A DNA stretch of 64,000 nt from Pontederia crassipes (GCA_030549335.1 JAUKPH010000022.1:2852001-2916000); one strand, 5' to 3'. Counted from the stretch's first letter, positions 42,141 through 54,600 are shown. Notes: generated by a model not told the origin, from the letters alone. Numbers and translations: made by a program.

Positions 42141-44470
42141 ATGGTTACTAGAGGTCGAGCATCTGGGTCATCTCGCTCTTCTAGGAGTTCACTCCATATA
42201 AGTCAGCCATCACAACCATCAGGTAATATATTTGTTGCCAGTTGCTTATTTATAGTTGATTATAATAGTTAAATTCATTTTTTAATAATATCTGTTGCTC
42301 CGCCGTCGATGGGGCACGTAGCCGGATCGTCACATAGTAGGCGATCCATTGGTGGGGCTCCTCCGCGTATCACTCCAGGTACGTGTCACATTGTAGGCGA
42401 TACATAGTAGGAGATAGAGTTTTTTAAATATTTTGCTTTTGTGATAGTTGCTCCACCATCGACGGGGCACATAGTCGGGATGTCTCGATCGCATGACGAT
42501 GATTGGCATGTCATACCAGGTTATTTTCTGTATATTTCATAATTTTAAATAGGAGGTAAATTTTACGTATTTTCTTATGATGACAGTTGCTACGCCACCG
42601 CCACCGTCAAGATTATCGGACGCTTCACCACATTCTAACATTGGCGAGAGACATCTTACCCTAGGTGATATATTTATTATTATTGACATTATATTTCTCA
42701 ATTAATTATATTAATTATTTTTTAATAATGTTAGTTGCTAAGCCGTCGATAGAACAAGCACCTGGCTCGTCACAATCTGACGAGTAGACTGCCACTGATC
42801 ATGCTACGATAGACATCAATCGAGGTGAGAACATTACTGTGCATATATCAATTATCACAACTTTAATTTGGTATTACACTAATGATTTATTTTGTATTAG
42901 GACCCGTAGATGATGTCAGACCTTCTCAGCCTACCCCAGTTGTACCGGATGATGATTCCTCTTCGAGTGATGAAGAGAGATTACACGATAATGGGGTGGT
43001 CACCGTGAATAATATTGCCTGATCATAAGTTAAATAAGTTGTAGAAATTTTGTTATAGTTTTGGTTATCATTAAAAATTAATTCTTCTTTGTAATTGGCA
43101 GGACCACTTTCATACCCGCTAGTACCGTTCGGAATGTCAGTGCTCTCATTCTTTTTCACTTGCCAGGAGGGGCAGGATCCTAGAAAGATGTCCCAATTCA
43201 AGTGCGGGATGACATCTTTCGAGCCTTTACAGTACGATCTTCTATTTGGGTTACATAATTTTTTTATATTATTTTGAAATTATTATGTTTTAATGTATTT
43301 TGTAGGAGGCAAATCATTTTCATCCGGATCTTAGTTTAGGGATGATCCAGAGAGCTTTTGAGGAGGTCATTGTGAAACGCCTCCGAAATTGATTATACAA
43401 GTTTCGTAAGGTCGTCACATCCGCCGACCCCACTTTGGAATAGGGCATACAAAGATGCCCAAGGCATATTAGGCACTCGGTTTGGGAGTTCTTATGTAGG
43501 AAGTGGTAAGTATGTTTACTTTTAAATTATTTTTATTAAATTTATAGTTTTTGAAAGTTTAAGTATTTGATGTTCATAAAGGATGGATGAATGATGGCAA
43601 AGGAAGTCGGAAAAGGCAAGAGTTAACCGTCTTTCGAAGCCCGAGGCCCACATCCACACAAGGGGGTCGGTGCGATTTGACGAGCATTGACGGCGCATGG
43701 TAATTTATAAACAAATTCAATTTATCAAACTTTTGACTTATAATGTTATAAAATTTGAAACTTTATGTAGGAGGAGAAAGAAGACGGTCCCGTGGACTTT
43801 CGTGTGGTCTATGTGCCACACATAAGAGCCAGAAGATAAACGACTTGGTCACGCCCACTGCTCGTAGGCTTCTGGTAAGTCTCATCACATGTTCATTTGG
43901 TTGTTGACGTTAATGCACTATTTTTTAAATGCACAATGTTTAAATTTTTTAGGATGAGCATAATGCGAAAATGGCTGAAAAGTACGGAGATGATCCAAGT
44001 ACTCAGCCAGCAGGTAATGTTTCTTGGTTGGTTTTGTCATGTTTTTAATTTGTGTTTTTTTAAAAAAGTTTATATATTACATGATTGTATAATTTTTCTA
44101 TTTCTTAGAGGGCCCTATTGTTTGGGAGGAGGTGGCCAGCACGACACGAGGAGGATACTTGCGTGGCCTCGACACAACTGCTCAGGTACCTAGGAGGAGC
44201 AGAGGATATGCAAGCGGCGCATCTGCTCTGAGCTCATCTGCTGCACTTGATATAACGCAGCTATCATAGCAGCTATCGCAGCAAATATCGGAGCAGATAT
44301 CACAGTAGGAGTCGCAGCAGTTGTCACAGTAGTTAGCTCCGCTATTGTAGGTGATTCAGGGATTGATCCTGATGTAGAATCCATCTCCGCGAGGCCATGG
44401 ACCGAGCACGTCTGGATCGAACGTCCGGAACGATAGCTATTACTCCCAAACCTAAGATAGAAACAAACCA
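42141..44470 (+). pseudogene. TNPA-like gene of the CACTA element (decayed, multi-exon)
   Basis: It starts MVTRGRASGSSRSSRSS at 42141, just after a TTTTTTTCAG acceptor. Several small exons follow, then blocks typical of the Transposase_24/TNPA-type protein: FEEVIVKRLRN near 43350-43390, KPEAHIHTRGSVRFDEHRRR near 43640-43690, VDFRVVYVPHI near 43790 and DEHNAKMAEKYGDDPSTQPA at 43952-44011. The Gln/Ser-rich tail is near 44230-44340. Exon edges have AG/GT signals. TNPA binds the subterminal motifs and assists TNPD. In-frame stops (for example 43390 and 44266) show decay. Confidence 0.8.
42295..42825 (+). repeat. Tandemly duplicated small exons in the TNPA-like gene
   Basis: Four exon-like segments begin at about 42295, 42448, 42591 and 42735. 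Each opens with GTTGCTCCGCCGTCG-like sequence after a T-rich tract and an AG, runs about 75-95 bp and ends AG|GT. Spacing is about 143-153 bp. Introns between them are AT-rich. The last copy contains a TAG. Confidence 0.7.
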
Positions 44471-44690
44471 TGGATAGAAACTATGCTTTTGTCACTTATA
44501 AATTTAGATATACATATAGTTTATTAGTTCAGTTTATTACTTTTCATATTCTTATCTTAAATATTATGTCTGTGATGCTTTCATATTATGCCTATGATGA
44601 ATATCAATGTATCAATGCATTTATATGCATTATATAATTTTATGGTGTGGGAAGGGGAAAAATGTGGCTGTTATGGGTCAAAAAATTTTA
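44471..44690 (+). other. CACTA 3' untranslated stretch
   Basis: AT-rich sequence after the TNPA-like frame. Possible polyadenylation signals are not distinctive and no gene is seen. Confidence 0.4.
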
Positions 44691-45144
44691 TAATTAGCAC
44701 CTCCATAGTGTCACATTAGCGTCGCCAATATAGTCGATTCTATGTCAAATATATCATCCTTAGCGCCATATTAGCGTTTCATTGACGACGCAACAACCAT
44801 CATGTTTGCATCACTGCAGTGCCGAAAATAGCGTGAACGCATAACGTTAGCATCTTTTGGGCGTCGAAATAGCGCCTCCACTGTAGCGCCACTTGAGCGT
44901 CGACTTAGCGACACATTTCTACTGCTCCCAGTCGGACATCACGTATTTTAATAACATCGAGATAGCATCAACAACTGACGCTAGTAGTGTCTCCATTTTT
45001 GTTGTCTCTATTGCGACGCCATTAGCCACCGATATGCGGCGTCGCATATAAGCGGCGCTAGTTGGACGCTAAAGTGACGCTCTATGTCACGGAGACACAA
45101 TAGCGCCTCCCTAGTGTTGCATTTCTTGGGTCACTATTCTTCGA
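44691..45144 (+). repeat. CACTA right subterminal region
   Basis: It is dense in TAGCGCC, GGCGTCG, TAGCGTC and GACGCTA motifs in both orientations, mirroring the left side, and leads directly to the right inverted repeat. Confidence 0.78.
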
Positions 45145-45157
45145 TTTTCTTGTAGTG
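45145..45157 (-). repeat. CACTA right terminal inverted repeat
   Basis: TTTTCTTGTAGTG, the exact complement of the left end, followed by the duplicated ata. Confidence 0.92.
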
Positions 45158-45160
45158 ATA

Positions 45161-45337
45161 GTTCAATCATTATCCAATTATTCCATTAAACCTGTGTGAT
45201 TTTATTTCCCGATGGATTTCGAACCTTGGTGGATTTTGAAATTATCAAGCTGTTGATGGTGCTTTGAACCGTCAACGTCTTTCAGGATTTATCCCAAAGT
45301 TGTAATCTCCTCCACTTTACGATGCCTCGATACATCA
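45161..45337 (+). repeat. Short LTR, right part
   Basis: The sequence resumes GTTCAATCATTATCC after the CACTA element and runs to TACATCA at 45337, the inverted match of the TGATGTA start at 35383. That would make the LTR about 340 bp. The right border is uncertain, because CACTA-like end sequence also overlaps here. Confidence 0.45.
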
Positions 45338-45614
45338 CTAAATCACATTTTTGTTGTAGTGCCATAGCATTTGGTAATTGGGCCTTAATTAACCAATAAT
45401 GGGAGGCCAGACTATTCATATCCAATAACAACTATTTTCAAACTACTATGTTTTGTACAAAGAAAATGATTAAATTTGCGTAAAAGGAGCCCAATCAACT
45501 CGATGTTCCCTTGATTAGTTGTTATGTAGGTGATTATGTGGTTTCGTACAAAGTATCAACATAAAATTATTCAAATGGAAAAATAAGGAAAAGTACTTCT
45601 ATGCACACTTCATG
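45338..45614. other. AT-rich spacer with one CACTA-like end motif
   Basis: TTTTTGTTGTAGTG at 45348-45361 reads CACTACAACAAAAA on the minus strand, as CACTA termini do. The rest shows no gene or repeat. Confidence 0.4.
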
Positions 45615-48245
45615 TCATAACCCCAATTTAAACCTTAATTTAACTTGGAGATCGCGACCTATTACAAGTAATCTTATATAGTTTGCGGAAGCATGCTATA
45701 ATTCATTTAGAAGATACAATAATTAAAGTACTCAAATCACACAATATGATATTATGTCATCTAAATAAGTAAACATCAACCACTATGTACTTATACAAAA
45801 TTGGTATCACATATTACAATGAAACCTTTCTATTTTTTTGTCTAATAATACACACCCAAAACACTTCTCTTTAGTCATCTCACAGAGACTTAAAAGACCT
45901 AAGGCCCATATATACCTCTCACAAAAATTTCTTTCACTCCTGATAGAGGATCACCAAGCACCGCCATAGACTAGTCTACTGATTTGAAAAATAATGAGAA
46001 TAACAGTATGAACAATCAACAGCTCGATAAGTAAAAAACTTGTGTTATCACATATTCCATTTGAGTAAAACAAGATTAACATTATTTTTTCATACTTGAA
46101 AAGTATTACCACTTTATTTCAGCATATAATATATAATAATAATTTATAAGCAATTCAAACATTTATCATGTCATAAGATATGATGAACATCTATACACAT
46201 TTCAAAAGTACAAGCATCATATTATACATAAGAATGAGGCATTGATGCACAAATCATGAATGCATGAATGCATGGATACATGTCATATCGCAATCTGTCC
46301 AGAGGTATCCCTTTCGGGATATCGATCCTACCAAGGAGGCTAATGGATTCTAGAAGTGACCCCTGCGAATACAAATGGTGGGTGCGATTCCAGAATTCGG
46401 TTTACATGGAACTTAGCTTCAAACAACCTAAAATCTCTTATGGGATATCTGTTGGTCCTATAAAGTCTTCAATCAAATAGGGATAAGCTATCGACCTTAC
46501 ATGATTTTTCAACCATGCAAGGGTAAACTGTGAGCATTGTAAGACTTTCAACTATATAAGGATAAACTATCGCCTGACAGGGGTAATGCAAATGCATGAT
46601 AATGAGATGCAAATGCATGACTCAATTATATCATGTCATGTCCTATCATATCATATTACTTGACATATCATGTGAAATCATGTCATTTTATATGATATGA
46701 TATTATATCTTATAATAAATAATTGCACACATAGTAATTAATACACTTTACGCGTGCACATAGCACCTATTCATATAACATGTAATTTCATATCATATCA
46801 TGTATCATGTAATCAAAGAAAACCATTAATCAATTTCTAAGTTCACAAATAATCGCATAAGCACAAACACTTTGTTTCTATTTGTATATAGCAGATTGCA
46901 CAATGTACAATATAAAATATATAACAATTAGTGTATAACTCCTATCGATGTAAAACCAATTTTTAGTGAGAAAAGACTTCATCAACTATAACCAATATAA
47001 AACTCATAATTTAAATCATTATCAAATTAACTTAGAAAATTATAGAATTAACATATATTCTTCTTCACTTTAGAACCTTGACATACTACACAGTACTTAT
47101 ATAAAATTCATAACTTTTTGGATATGCATCCTATTATACGGAGTCAAATTTCTAACAAAACTAGACTTAGTGAGCTTTAAATAGTACCAATCTTATAATT
47201 TTTATCATTCTATATTAATCTACATAAAATTTTAGATTTGGAGATGTCCTGTCATACTTCTGGAACTGACATACTATGATTTGTTCCGTATAAAAATTAT
47301 AATTCTTAATACACATATTATTTTCATGAAATTTCAATTGCTCCAGAACTCTTAAAGAAATATATTTCTAGTCCTTAAATTACAACATGAAATCTTAAGT
47401 GTAGAATTTATGACCGAATTATCATTTCAGCCCATCTACTTTTAGGAACAGTGACTCTTAGGTTTTCCTACATAACTTTTGGTATAGGTATTGAATCAAT
47501 CCAATTCCAAAGGCTATGAACAGTAGAATTCCACAAGTATTTATAGATTTAATTTCAAATTTTATGGAGGTAAAGAAGGTATGAGAACATAATTTATAAA
47601 TTTCAGGTTTGAATTTCAACACTAGTTGGGATTGCTTCTTCATCTTGAGAGTTCCTATTTCATAATCATATGAAATGAAAGATGGGGGAAGGCAGGGATT
47701 ACTTGTTTTAGTTCAACATGTGGATAGTTCATATGAGAGGAGTTTTCAACTTACTTGGACGAAACCTTAATGATGTACCCTTGATTTGTTGTAGAAATTT
47801 CTCCTCTTCCTTATGTTTTTGCTTGCTTCCCTTGCTGCTTTCTTGGATGAATTTTCGTGTGTATAGGGGTAGATGGCTAAATGAAGATAAGGATCTTGAC
47901 ATTTTCCCTATTATTTATTTTATTTATTCATTTACTTGATACATTACATGTAAATAAGAAATCACCCCCAATTTGGATTCAAATAAAATATTTATAAAAT
48001 TAAATTTCAAAGAAACAAAATCCGAATTTTTGTTCGAAGAACAAAATCGATCATTTTTTAGATTTTTCGATTTTGTGCTATCATTTAACCTAAAAAAGAC
48101 TTTATCTAAAAATTATTAAAAATAATATTTATCATACATTAATATAGGGAAACAAATACTAGAACTTTACTTAGTTCTAACATTTTCAAAAATCATCTTT
48201 TCATGACTTAGGCGAATTTTGTTGAACCAAAGTTATGATAGATGA
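45615..48245 (-). repeat. Minus-strand Tekay-like LTR remnant (borders approximate)
   Basis: The block begins TGTCATAACCCC, a weathered form of the TGTAACACCCC complement that ends plant chromovirus LTRs. It contains typical LTR texture, e.g. CAGAGGTATCCCTTTCGGGA near 46300 and long CATATCAT-rich runs at 46600-46800. Three ~40-bp repeats lie at 46466-46580. No coding part is attached, and the left-hand (LTR start) border on the minus strand is not clear. Degenerate, old. Confidence 0.5.
46466..46580. repeat. Three ~40-bp tandem units in LTR remnant
   Basis: Units with TTTCAACCATGCAAGGGTAA-like cores followed by ACTATCG/ACTGTGA start at about 46466, 46505 and 46545. Confidence 0.55.
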
Positions 48246-48260
48246 TTAAATATCATCTGT

Positions 48261-48309
<49 letters not shown>

Positions 48310-48310
48310 T
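48261..48310. repeat. (TA)n(GA)n compound microsatellite
   Basis: About 13 TA units followed directly by about 12 GA units, some 50 bp upstream of the Tekay 2 insertion point. Confidence 0.95.
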
Positions 48311-48442
48311 ATATTAGTGTGCATACACAAATAAACCTTATTAGCCATCGGATCGTGATAGATGTAACATCCGGTTTAATAAAAAAAAAAGAGAAAACAA
48401 AGTAAATGAAGTCCTCTAGCCCATACACCCTATTGTCCAATG

Positions 48443-48450
48443 AATAAAAG
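48443..48450 (+). promoter_or_regulatory. TATA-like box of Tekay 2 5' LTR
   Basis: AATAAAAG lies about 80 bp into the LTR; the 3' LTR has TATAAAAG at 61437-61444. A GC/CT-rich leader follows, consistent with a U3 promoter. Confidence 0.5.
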
Positions 48451-49281
48451 GGGGAGCCCTAACCTTTTTCTCCTTTCCACCTACCCAACCGACATTCCCC
48501 ACTAAAACCCCATATTATGCTACAATAACACCCCTTTCTCTCATCTCCTCTCTCCCTCAAAACCCCCATTTGGCCAGCACACTTAAGGAGGGCATTTGGA
48601 GCTACAGTGAGTATGTTTTCTCCCTTAGCACACTCTAGCATTCTCCTTCACTCACCATGTAGCTACAGTGAGTTCCCTTTTGGGCTATTCTCTTTATATG
48701 GACATCAAGGGAAGAAGGAAGCTAAGAGAGGAAGGGAAATAGAGGAAGAAGATTAGGAGATTAGGACTTGCTAATCAAGGTATGTTGAGGGGATCCAAAC
48801 CTCCCTAACCTCACCCTAATGATGTTTTAATGTGTGGATTAGGGCTTAAGAACAACCCTTGTTCTTAGATGATGGATTAGCGAATGTGCATTAGTGATTC
48901 ATGTTTTATAGATTACTATGCCATTGTTAATCATGATATGTACCTCATGTACGACTTAAATCTTTGTTATATTGCTAAGCAAGTTTAGAACTATAATGCT
49001 CATTGTGACTTATGTTAGCTTATTATGAATTGTCTAATGCTCATGTATATTCATAAGTGCGACTAACATGATTAGATGCTTTTTGTAAAAACCCCATGAT
49101 GTATCATGATTAGCGTACTAAGAATGTTAAGAAATGCCTTATGTGATGTGTGGAAGTCAATAAGTGTTCAAGATGTTAATGTATGAAAGATTTGGAAACA
49201 AATCATGTAAAAATCGAGTGTCTGCCATCCCAGAATGGGCGATCATTTCCTTATCGGTCGACCGTTCTGGAGGGGCAGACA

Positions 49282-49695
49282 CATTCTATGATTAGCGGAC
49301 GTCCGAATGCTTCGATTCGGTCGACCGAAATGTCATGAACCGGTCGTCCGATATTCAAATGGTCGTCCGATATATGGAGTCAAAACATTCTGTTATTAGC
49401 GGACGTCCGAGCACCTTGCTTCGATCGTCCGAAAGCCAAATATCGGTCGACCGATATCTCAGCAGTCGCCCGATTTGAGTAGCAGTTACATTTTGGGATT
49501 AGCGAAAGATCCGAAGCTCTTTTCAGACGTCTGAAAAGACCAATAGCAGTCGACCGTTATTCCTTCGGTCGTCCAGTCTAGAAGAGTGTCACATTCTATG
49601 ATTAACGGACGATCCGAAGTCTGATTTCAGTCGTCCGAAAGGACCATAGCGATCGATCGATAACCCAACTGGTCGACCGATACTCTTCCAATGGT
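49282..49695 (+). repeat. Four ~103-bp tandem units with GGTCGACC palindromes
   Basis: Units start CATTCTATGATTAGCGGACG-like at 49282, 49386, 49489 and 49592 (periods 104, 103, 103). Each includes two or three GTCGACC or GTCGTCC/GGACGTCC palindromic boxes. Confidence 0.85.
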
Positions 49696-49895
49696 CGACT
49701 GTTACCCAGAACGGTCATCCGTTCTGGAAGCTGATTGGCTATGATTGAATGTCCACACATAGTATGATTTGTAGTATGTATGACCTTAAATAGGATTAAA
49801 ACATGCAACATGTATGAATGATTGTATGTATTGATGAAAGCAATTAAAAGACGGATTGGCGTGAAGGTGACTTGTTATAATCGAGGAGGGGAAAT

Positions 49896-50055
49896 GAGTT
49901 CCACCCTTGAGCGTGGCATTTCTCAGGGAAACGAGTTCCACACTCGAGTGTGGCATTTTCATAAGTTGAGATGAGTTCCACCCTTAAGCGTGGCATCTTT
50001 ATTGGGCCTACGTGGAACCAGGAGGCGAGTTCCACCCTTAAGTGTGGCATCTCTA
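49896..50055 (+). repeat. Four GAGTTCCACCC...GTGGCAT repeats
   Basis: GAGTTCCACCCTTAAGCGTG-type units followed by GCAT occur at 49896, 49933, 49973 and 50027. Spacing is 37 to 54 bp. Confidence 0.85.
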
Positions 50056-50995
50056 TTGGCCTCCCACGAACCCAATTATGGCCTAGCTAGCCATTTTCCC
50101 ACGAACTCAACATGGTCTTCCCAATCAACAAGATAAGAAAGTATCTAAGTAAAGATGAAAGATGAAAAGATGAATGATGAATGACTTGGGACATAAAGTT
50201 AAGGATGCTAAAGAAGTATGAAGAAGTATGCACCTATGAGGATGCAATATGAATGTCCACTTGTCACATTATATCATGACATGATGAAAGATGATAATGT
50301 AAAGTAAGATAAGATCATGATATGCATTAGTATAATGATAAGTTATATGCTTGACTCAAAGATTATGACGTTACATGTTATTTTATCTTGCCATGATGAT
50401 ATGTTCACATGTCATGTAGTATGCATAAGTAGCTCATAGCATGCATATAATTTATGTTCTATGATGATGATATGCATATGCCATGACATGTAGAGATTAT
50501 GTTATCAGGTCATAGCATGCATGGGCCTCAACATACTCTAACGGGAGAAATCCCTTGCACTCCATGGATCCGTGCAGATATGGAGGAGGCTTAGGTTCAA
50601 CAGTGAGGGCCTCTTGACGAAGACATTGCACATGGGCGAGTCGGACTACGGTCCAAGTTATCTTACTTATATTATGTCATGTTGATGAACTATTGTAAGA
50701 GTCATTTATGTATGGCTTATGGGCCTTATGGAGTCATGTATTTTACTTGAACTCATTATGTTTTAAGAACCCTTTGTGGGGTATACGCTAGAGCCTATTA
50801 GGCCTATGGGCCAGTATGTTATCTTGGGTTTATTTTATTTATCCATGAAGTCTTTCGCTGTTTATTGATGTTATTATTTTAAGTTTATTATATTATGTTT
50901 CCGCTGCAAAGTTTTATGAAATTTGGTTAAGTATAAGTAGCGTCGTCCAAGGTTCGGTGATCAAATTTGGGGCCGGATTTTGGGGGCGTTACAGA

Positions 50996-51010
50996 TGGTA
51001 TCAGAGCCAT
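50996..51010 (+). promoter_or_regulatory. Tekay 2 primer binding site (tRNA-iMet)
   Basis: TGGTATCAGAGCCAT lies two bases after the LTR. It is complementary to the 3' end of initiator tRNA-Met, the usual primer for this lineage. Confidence 0.9.
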
Positions 51011-51183
51011 AGTTTGGCTCTTATGTCTTAAGTCTTATGTGTCTAAGCCATAGGTTGGCTAAAATGTCTAAGTGTAAAGTCCATGTGCAATCGTCATGAG
51101 GTGCCACCGAACCTAAAGGTACACGTTCTTCCATGTTTAACTCATGCTAATGATGATGTTATGTTATTTAATTATGGATGTAG

Positions 51184-51624
51184 ATGCCACCAAGGCGAGC
51201 AATTGTTGATGAGGAGCAAGAAATGAATACTTTCCTCGATGGATTAATCCGGGCGGCACAAAATGCCCAAAGGAATAATGAACCGGACTATTCCATAGAG
51301 AGGTTCCTAAGGCTCCAACCTCCCAAGTTTGACGGAGAAGGGGACCCTGATTTAGCCGAATCATGGGTTGAGGAAATAGGGGACATTCTTAAAGTCATGG
51401 GATGTCCCGAAGATCGCAAGGTGATGTATGCTACGCATCGCCTTTGCGGACAAGCTAAGGCATGGTGGAAGGCACTCTTGAAAACTACCTTCCAGAATGA
51501 AGAAGAAGTTGTTTGGGAAAGTTTCGTGGAGGCGTTTGAGGCACGCTTCTTTCCCGATCATGTAAAAGAAAAGAAGAGGCACGAGTTTCTCAACCTTGTC
51601 CAAGGTAGTATGACTATGGATGTG
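51184..51624 (+). pseudogene. Tekay 2 gag, N-terminal and capsid part
   Basis: The frame begins MPPRRAIVDEEQEMNTFLDG, the usual Tekay/Del Gag opening. It carries the retrotrans_gag core (LQPPKFDGEGDPDLAESWV, ATHRLCGQAKAWWKALL, WESFVEAFEARFFPDHVKE). Gag forms the particle shell. The sequence is interrupted at 51624 by a solo Athila LTR whose 5-bp target duplication (atgtg) flanks it. The ATG at 51184 follows the LTR and primer site by about 190 bp. Confidence 0.9.
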
Positions 51625-54600
51625 TGATCACTTGCTGATCACTATATGTTTCTAACCCATTTTAGATGAAATTCATACATATCGAGTCCCACTTTTGCCT
51701 ATTTTTGGGCCAATTATACTTGGAATGCAAACATTGTGATAACTAGTTGATATTCCTCATTTCATACTTAATTCCATGTGCATAGAGGTTTTGAAATGCC
51801 AAAATCCATTAATATTTAAATTCTATGCCAAGTTATCATTTTGAGGACAAGTTATCATTATTATATGTCAAGTTATCATTATTTTGAATGAACTGATTTT
51901 TAATGGTTTTCTTTCCCTAAATCCATCATTATCATGTATAAATCATATTTGGATAGTCACATCTCAACTTGTGCAAAGTTTTAAGTCCATTTGAATAAGT
52001 TATCATTTTTCAAGTGCCAAGTTATCGTTAAAGGGCAATTCTGTCATTTCGACATGCAAAACCATTAATTTTGCACAGGGACCTTAAGCAATCATCTTGT
52101 TATTGTTCTAACTCATTGCTGATCAAATTTCATCACATTTGGATAACCACAACTCAAGTTATCACAAGTTATCATTTTTAAGTCATATAAGTTATCGTTT
52201 TTGGCACCCAAGTTATCACTCCTTTGAAATCTTATTCATATTTGATTTCTGACTACACTCACTTGTTACCCTAGTCCATTTGATGCTTCTAATGCTTTGA
52301 ATCATTTGCATTTGGATAATTTCTAGGATTTGTGACAAGTTATCATTTCCGGGTTCAAAACCATAAAGTTTTCATATAGATTTTCATTCCTGCATAACAC
52401 ATAATCCCATTTGATATTTGAACTAGTTACCAGCAATATCCTAATCTTTATTTGTCAAAACACCATTCAAGGGCTTTGATGCTTGTTGTTTTGGGGTTTG
52501 TAGTAGGGAGAAAAGGTGGCGAAAAAAAGTAGAAAAAGGTGGGGGACCACTGAATTCCTGCACCAAAAGCTGTCTGCAGTAGTGCAGATTCTTCCAGGCA
52601 GTGGACAGGTGGCTTAATCAGGAGGATTAGAACATTCTGATGCTGATTAAAGGGTGGAAAGGAGTGATATAAAAGGTGAAATTTTTGGAGGAGAGAAAGG
52701 GGTTGGACATTCAGGTTTTGGGGGAAGGTTTCCTGCTGGTGGCTGGAGCTGCTGCTGCTGGAAGTGCTGCTGGCCAAGAGCTTCTATCCAAGATGATTTG
52801 TATCTATTTCTTATCCCATTTGATGTCAAGTCTTGTAAATATGATGAGCTAAACTCCATTTCTTCTAGGATAGGGTAGTAGTTTAGATAAGTTATGGATG
52901 GAAATGGATTGGATTAATTCCTGCACTGAATCATTTACTGATTTTCAGATTTCAGAATTATTTAGAGTTAGTTCTTGCCATTGTTGGATCCTATTATAAT
53001 CTATAACTGAGAAGTTATCATTTGATCTATCCCTAGTTCAGAAATGGATTAGAAATCAATGTCAAGTTCTGAATTCCAATTTAATTGAAGTTCTGATTTC
53101 TGAAATTTTAATTTTCTGGTTTCTATTTTTCTTAACTTCCTGAACCTGAACTCCTGAACTTTTGAATCTGTTTGTCATTGTGGATCTGATTAATAGAGCA
53201 ACTGAAAGATTGATATTGTCCCCAATCTTGATCAGAAATGAATCAAGATGTTTGGCATTCTTTATGATTCAAATCTGTTCACTATTTCTAATCTGATTTT
53301 GAAAACCAGAATTTTGAATTTTTCTGATTTCTTATTGGAATCTGTTTTACCAATTGAGTCCCCTGATTTTATTCAATCATTGAGAGATGAACTTTAGGGA
53401 TGTCTTGTAGTCTAGAGATGGGTCAAGAGTCAGTTGGCAAGCCTGATTTCCATTGATTTAAAATTCTAATTTCTAAAATACTGATTTCCTAGTTTTTGGT
53501 TTCCTGAATTCCAAAATCTGATTTCCTGGGCTTTTGGATCTGATTGTCATCAAGGATTGGATTAATTGAATAGCTGAGAGGCTAATATTTGTCCTGATCT
53601 TATTCAGAAATGAATCAAGATGTTTGACAATTTAGGATTCAAATCTGACTTTTTCCAAAATCTGATTTCTGAGTTTTGATTCTGAATTCTATTTTCTGAT
53701 AGTTTGGATTCTGACTTGCCAATTGTTAATACTTATTTTATTCAAATCACTGAGAGGTGTACTCTAGGAATCTCTTGCAGTCCAGAGATGGGTCAAGAGG
53801 CATTTGGCAAGCCTAAATTCTATCAATCAACATTGCTGATTTTCCTGAAATGCTGATTTCTGTTTTCTCATTTAATTAACTTCTGATTTCCATTGTTAAG
53901 CCTCATTTTAATCCACTACTAAAAGGTAGTTTTAAGGCCATTCTTGAGAGTCAGAGATGACCCAAGGAGCATTGGATAATCACTGAATTTCCCATTAAAG
54001 TTTGAATGTCTTTTAACCCCAATCAAATAGAACTTTGTGTGGATTTCACTTTTCCTTGCAACCGAGAGGTTGATTTTAAATCTCCCTTGAATTCAAAGAT
54101 GAATCATGGAACACAAGTACTATTATTGGGTATATTTTATCCTGGTTTGGTTGATTGGAATGATTCCATCTTTTTATGATTGCAATTGCAAGTTATCATT
54201 CCAAAACTTCCTTGAATTGCAAAAAAATCAGCATTGAACTTTCTTTTGAGCCCAATGATAACTTGATTTTCAGTGAGGACACTCTTTTGATTCAACCTAG
54301 CTAACAACTATATGATCATATATTGCTTAGTTAGAGGCCAATTGAGCTGTGGGAATAGCCATTTTCATTATTGAATCAAAGTTGGATATTTAATGATAAC
54401 TTGATCCTATCCATCCTTAATTAATCTAGATGAACCCCAAATCCTAGAAGAACCTTCCTCATAGATAGTTAAACCTTTCTAGCCATTAATTTAGCATTTA
54501 TAATTCAGTTTTGACAGATTTCCAAAATCCCAAAAGAAGTTATCATTCTGCACTAGTTAAAAAATCTATTTTCACTACTAATCAAAAATCTGTTTTTTTT

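Larger units (their letters stand above)
35543..45157 (+). mobile_element. CACTA (En/Spm-like) DNA transposon, 9.6 kb
   Basis: Perfect 13-bp terminal inverted repeats CACTACAAGAAAA / TTTTCTTGTAGTG (35543-35555, 45145-45157) are flanked by the 3-bp target duplication ata (35540-35542, 45158-45160), as the superfamily requires. Subterminal regions on both sides are dense in AGCGTC/GGCGCTA-like motifs. Inside are a TNPD-like transposase gene and a TNPA-like gene, both with in-frame stops, plus a piece of a second CACTA at 36459-37090. The ends look mobilisable in trans, but the genes are decayed. Confidence 0.93.
48363..50993 (+). repeat. Tekay 2 5' LTR
   Basis: TGTAAC to GTTACA, 2631 bp. It contains a TATA-like AATAAAAG near 48443 (the 3' LTR copy reads TATAAAAG at 61437), four ~103-bp tandem units rich in CGGTCGACCG palindromes (49282-49695), and four GAGTTCCACCC repeats (49896-50050). 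The first 600 bp match the 3' LTR start at 61359-61966. Confidence 0.93.

Noticed and set aside
47718-47939. 73-codon frame in the minus-strand LTR remnant
   Set aside because: Short, AT-biased and antisense to LTR sequence, without motif.
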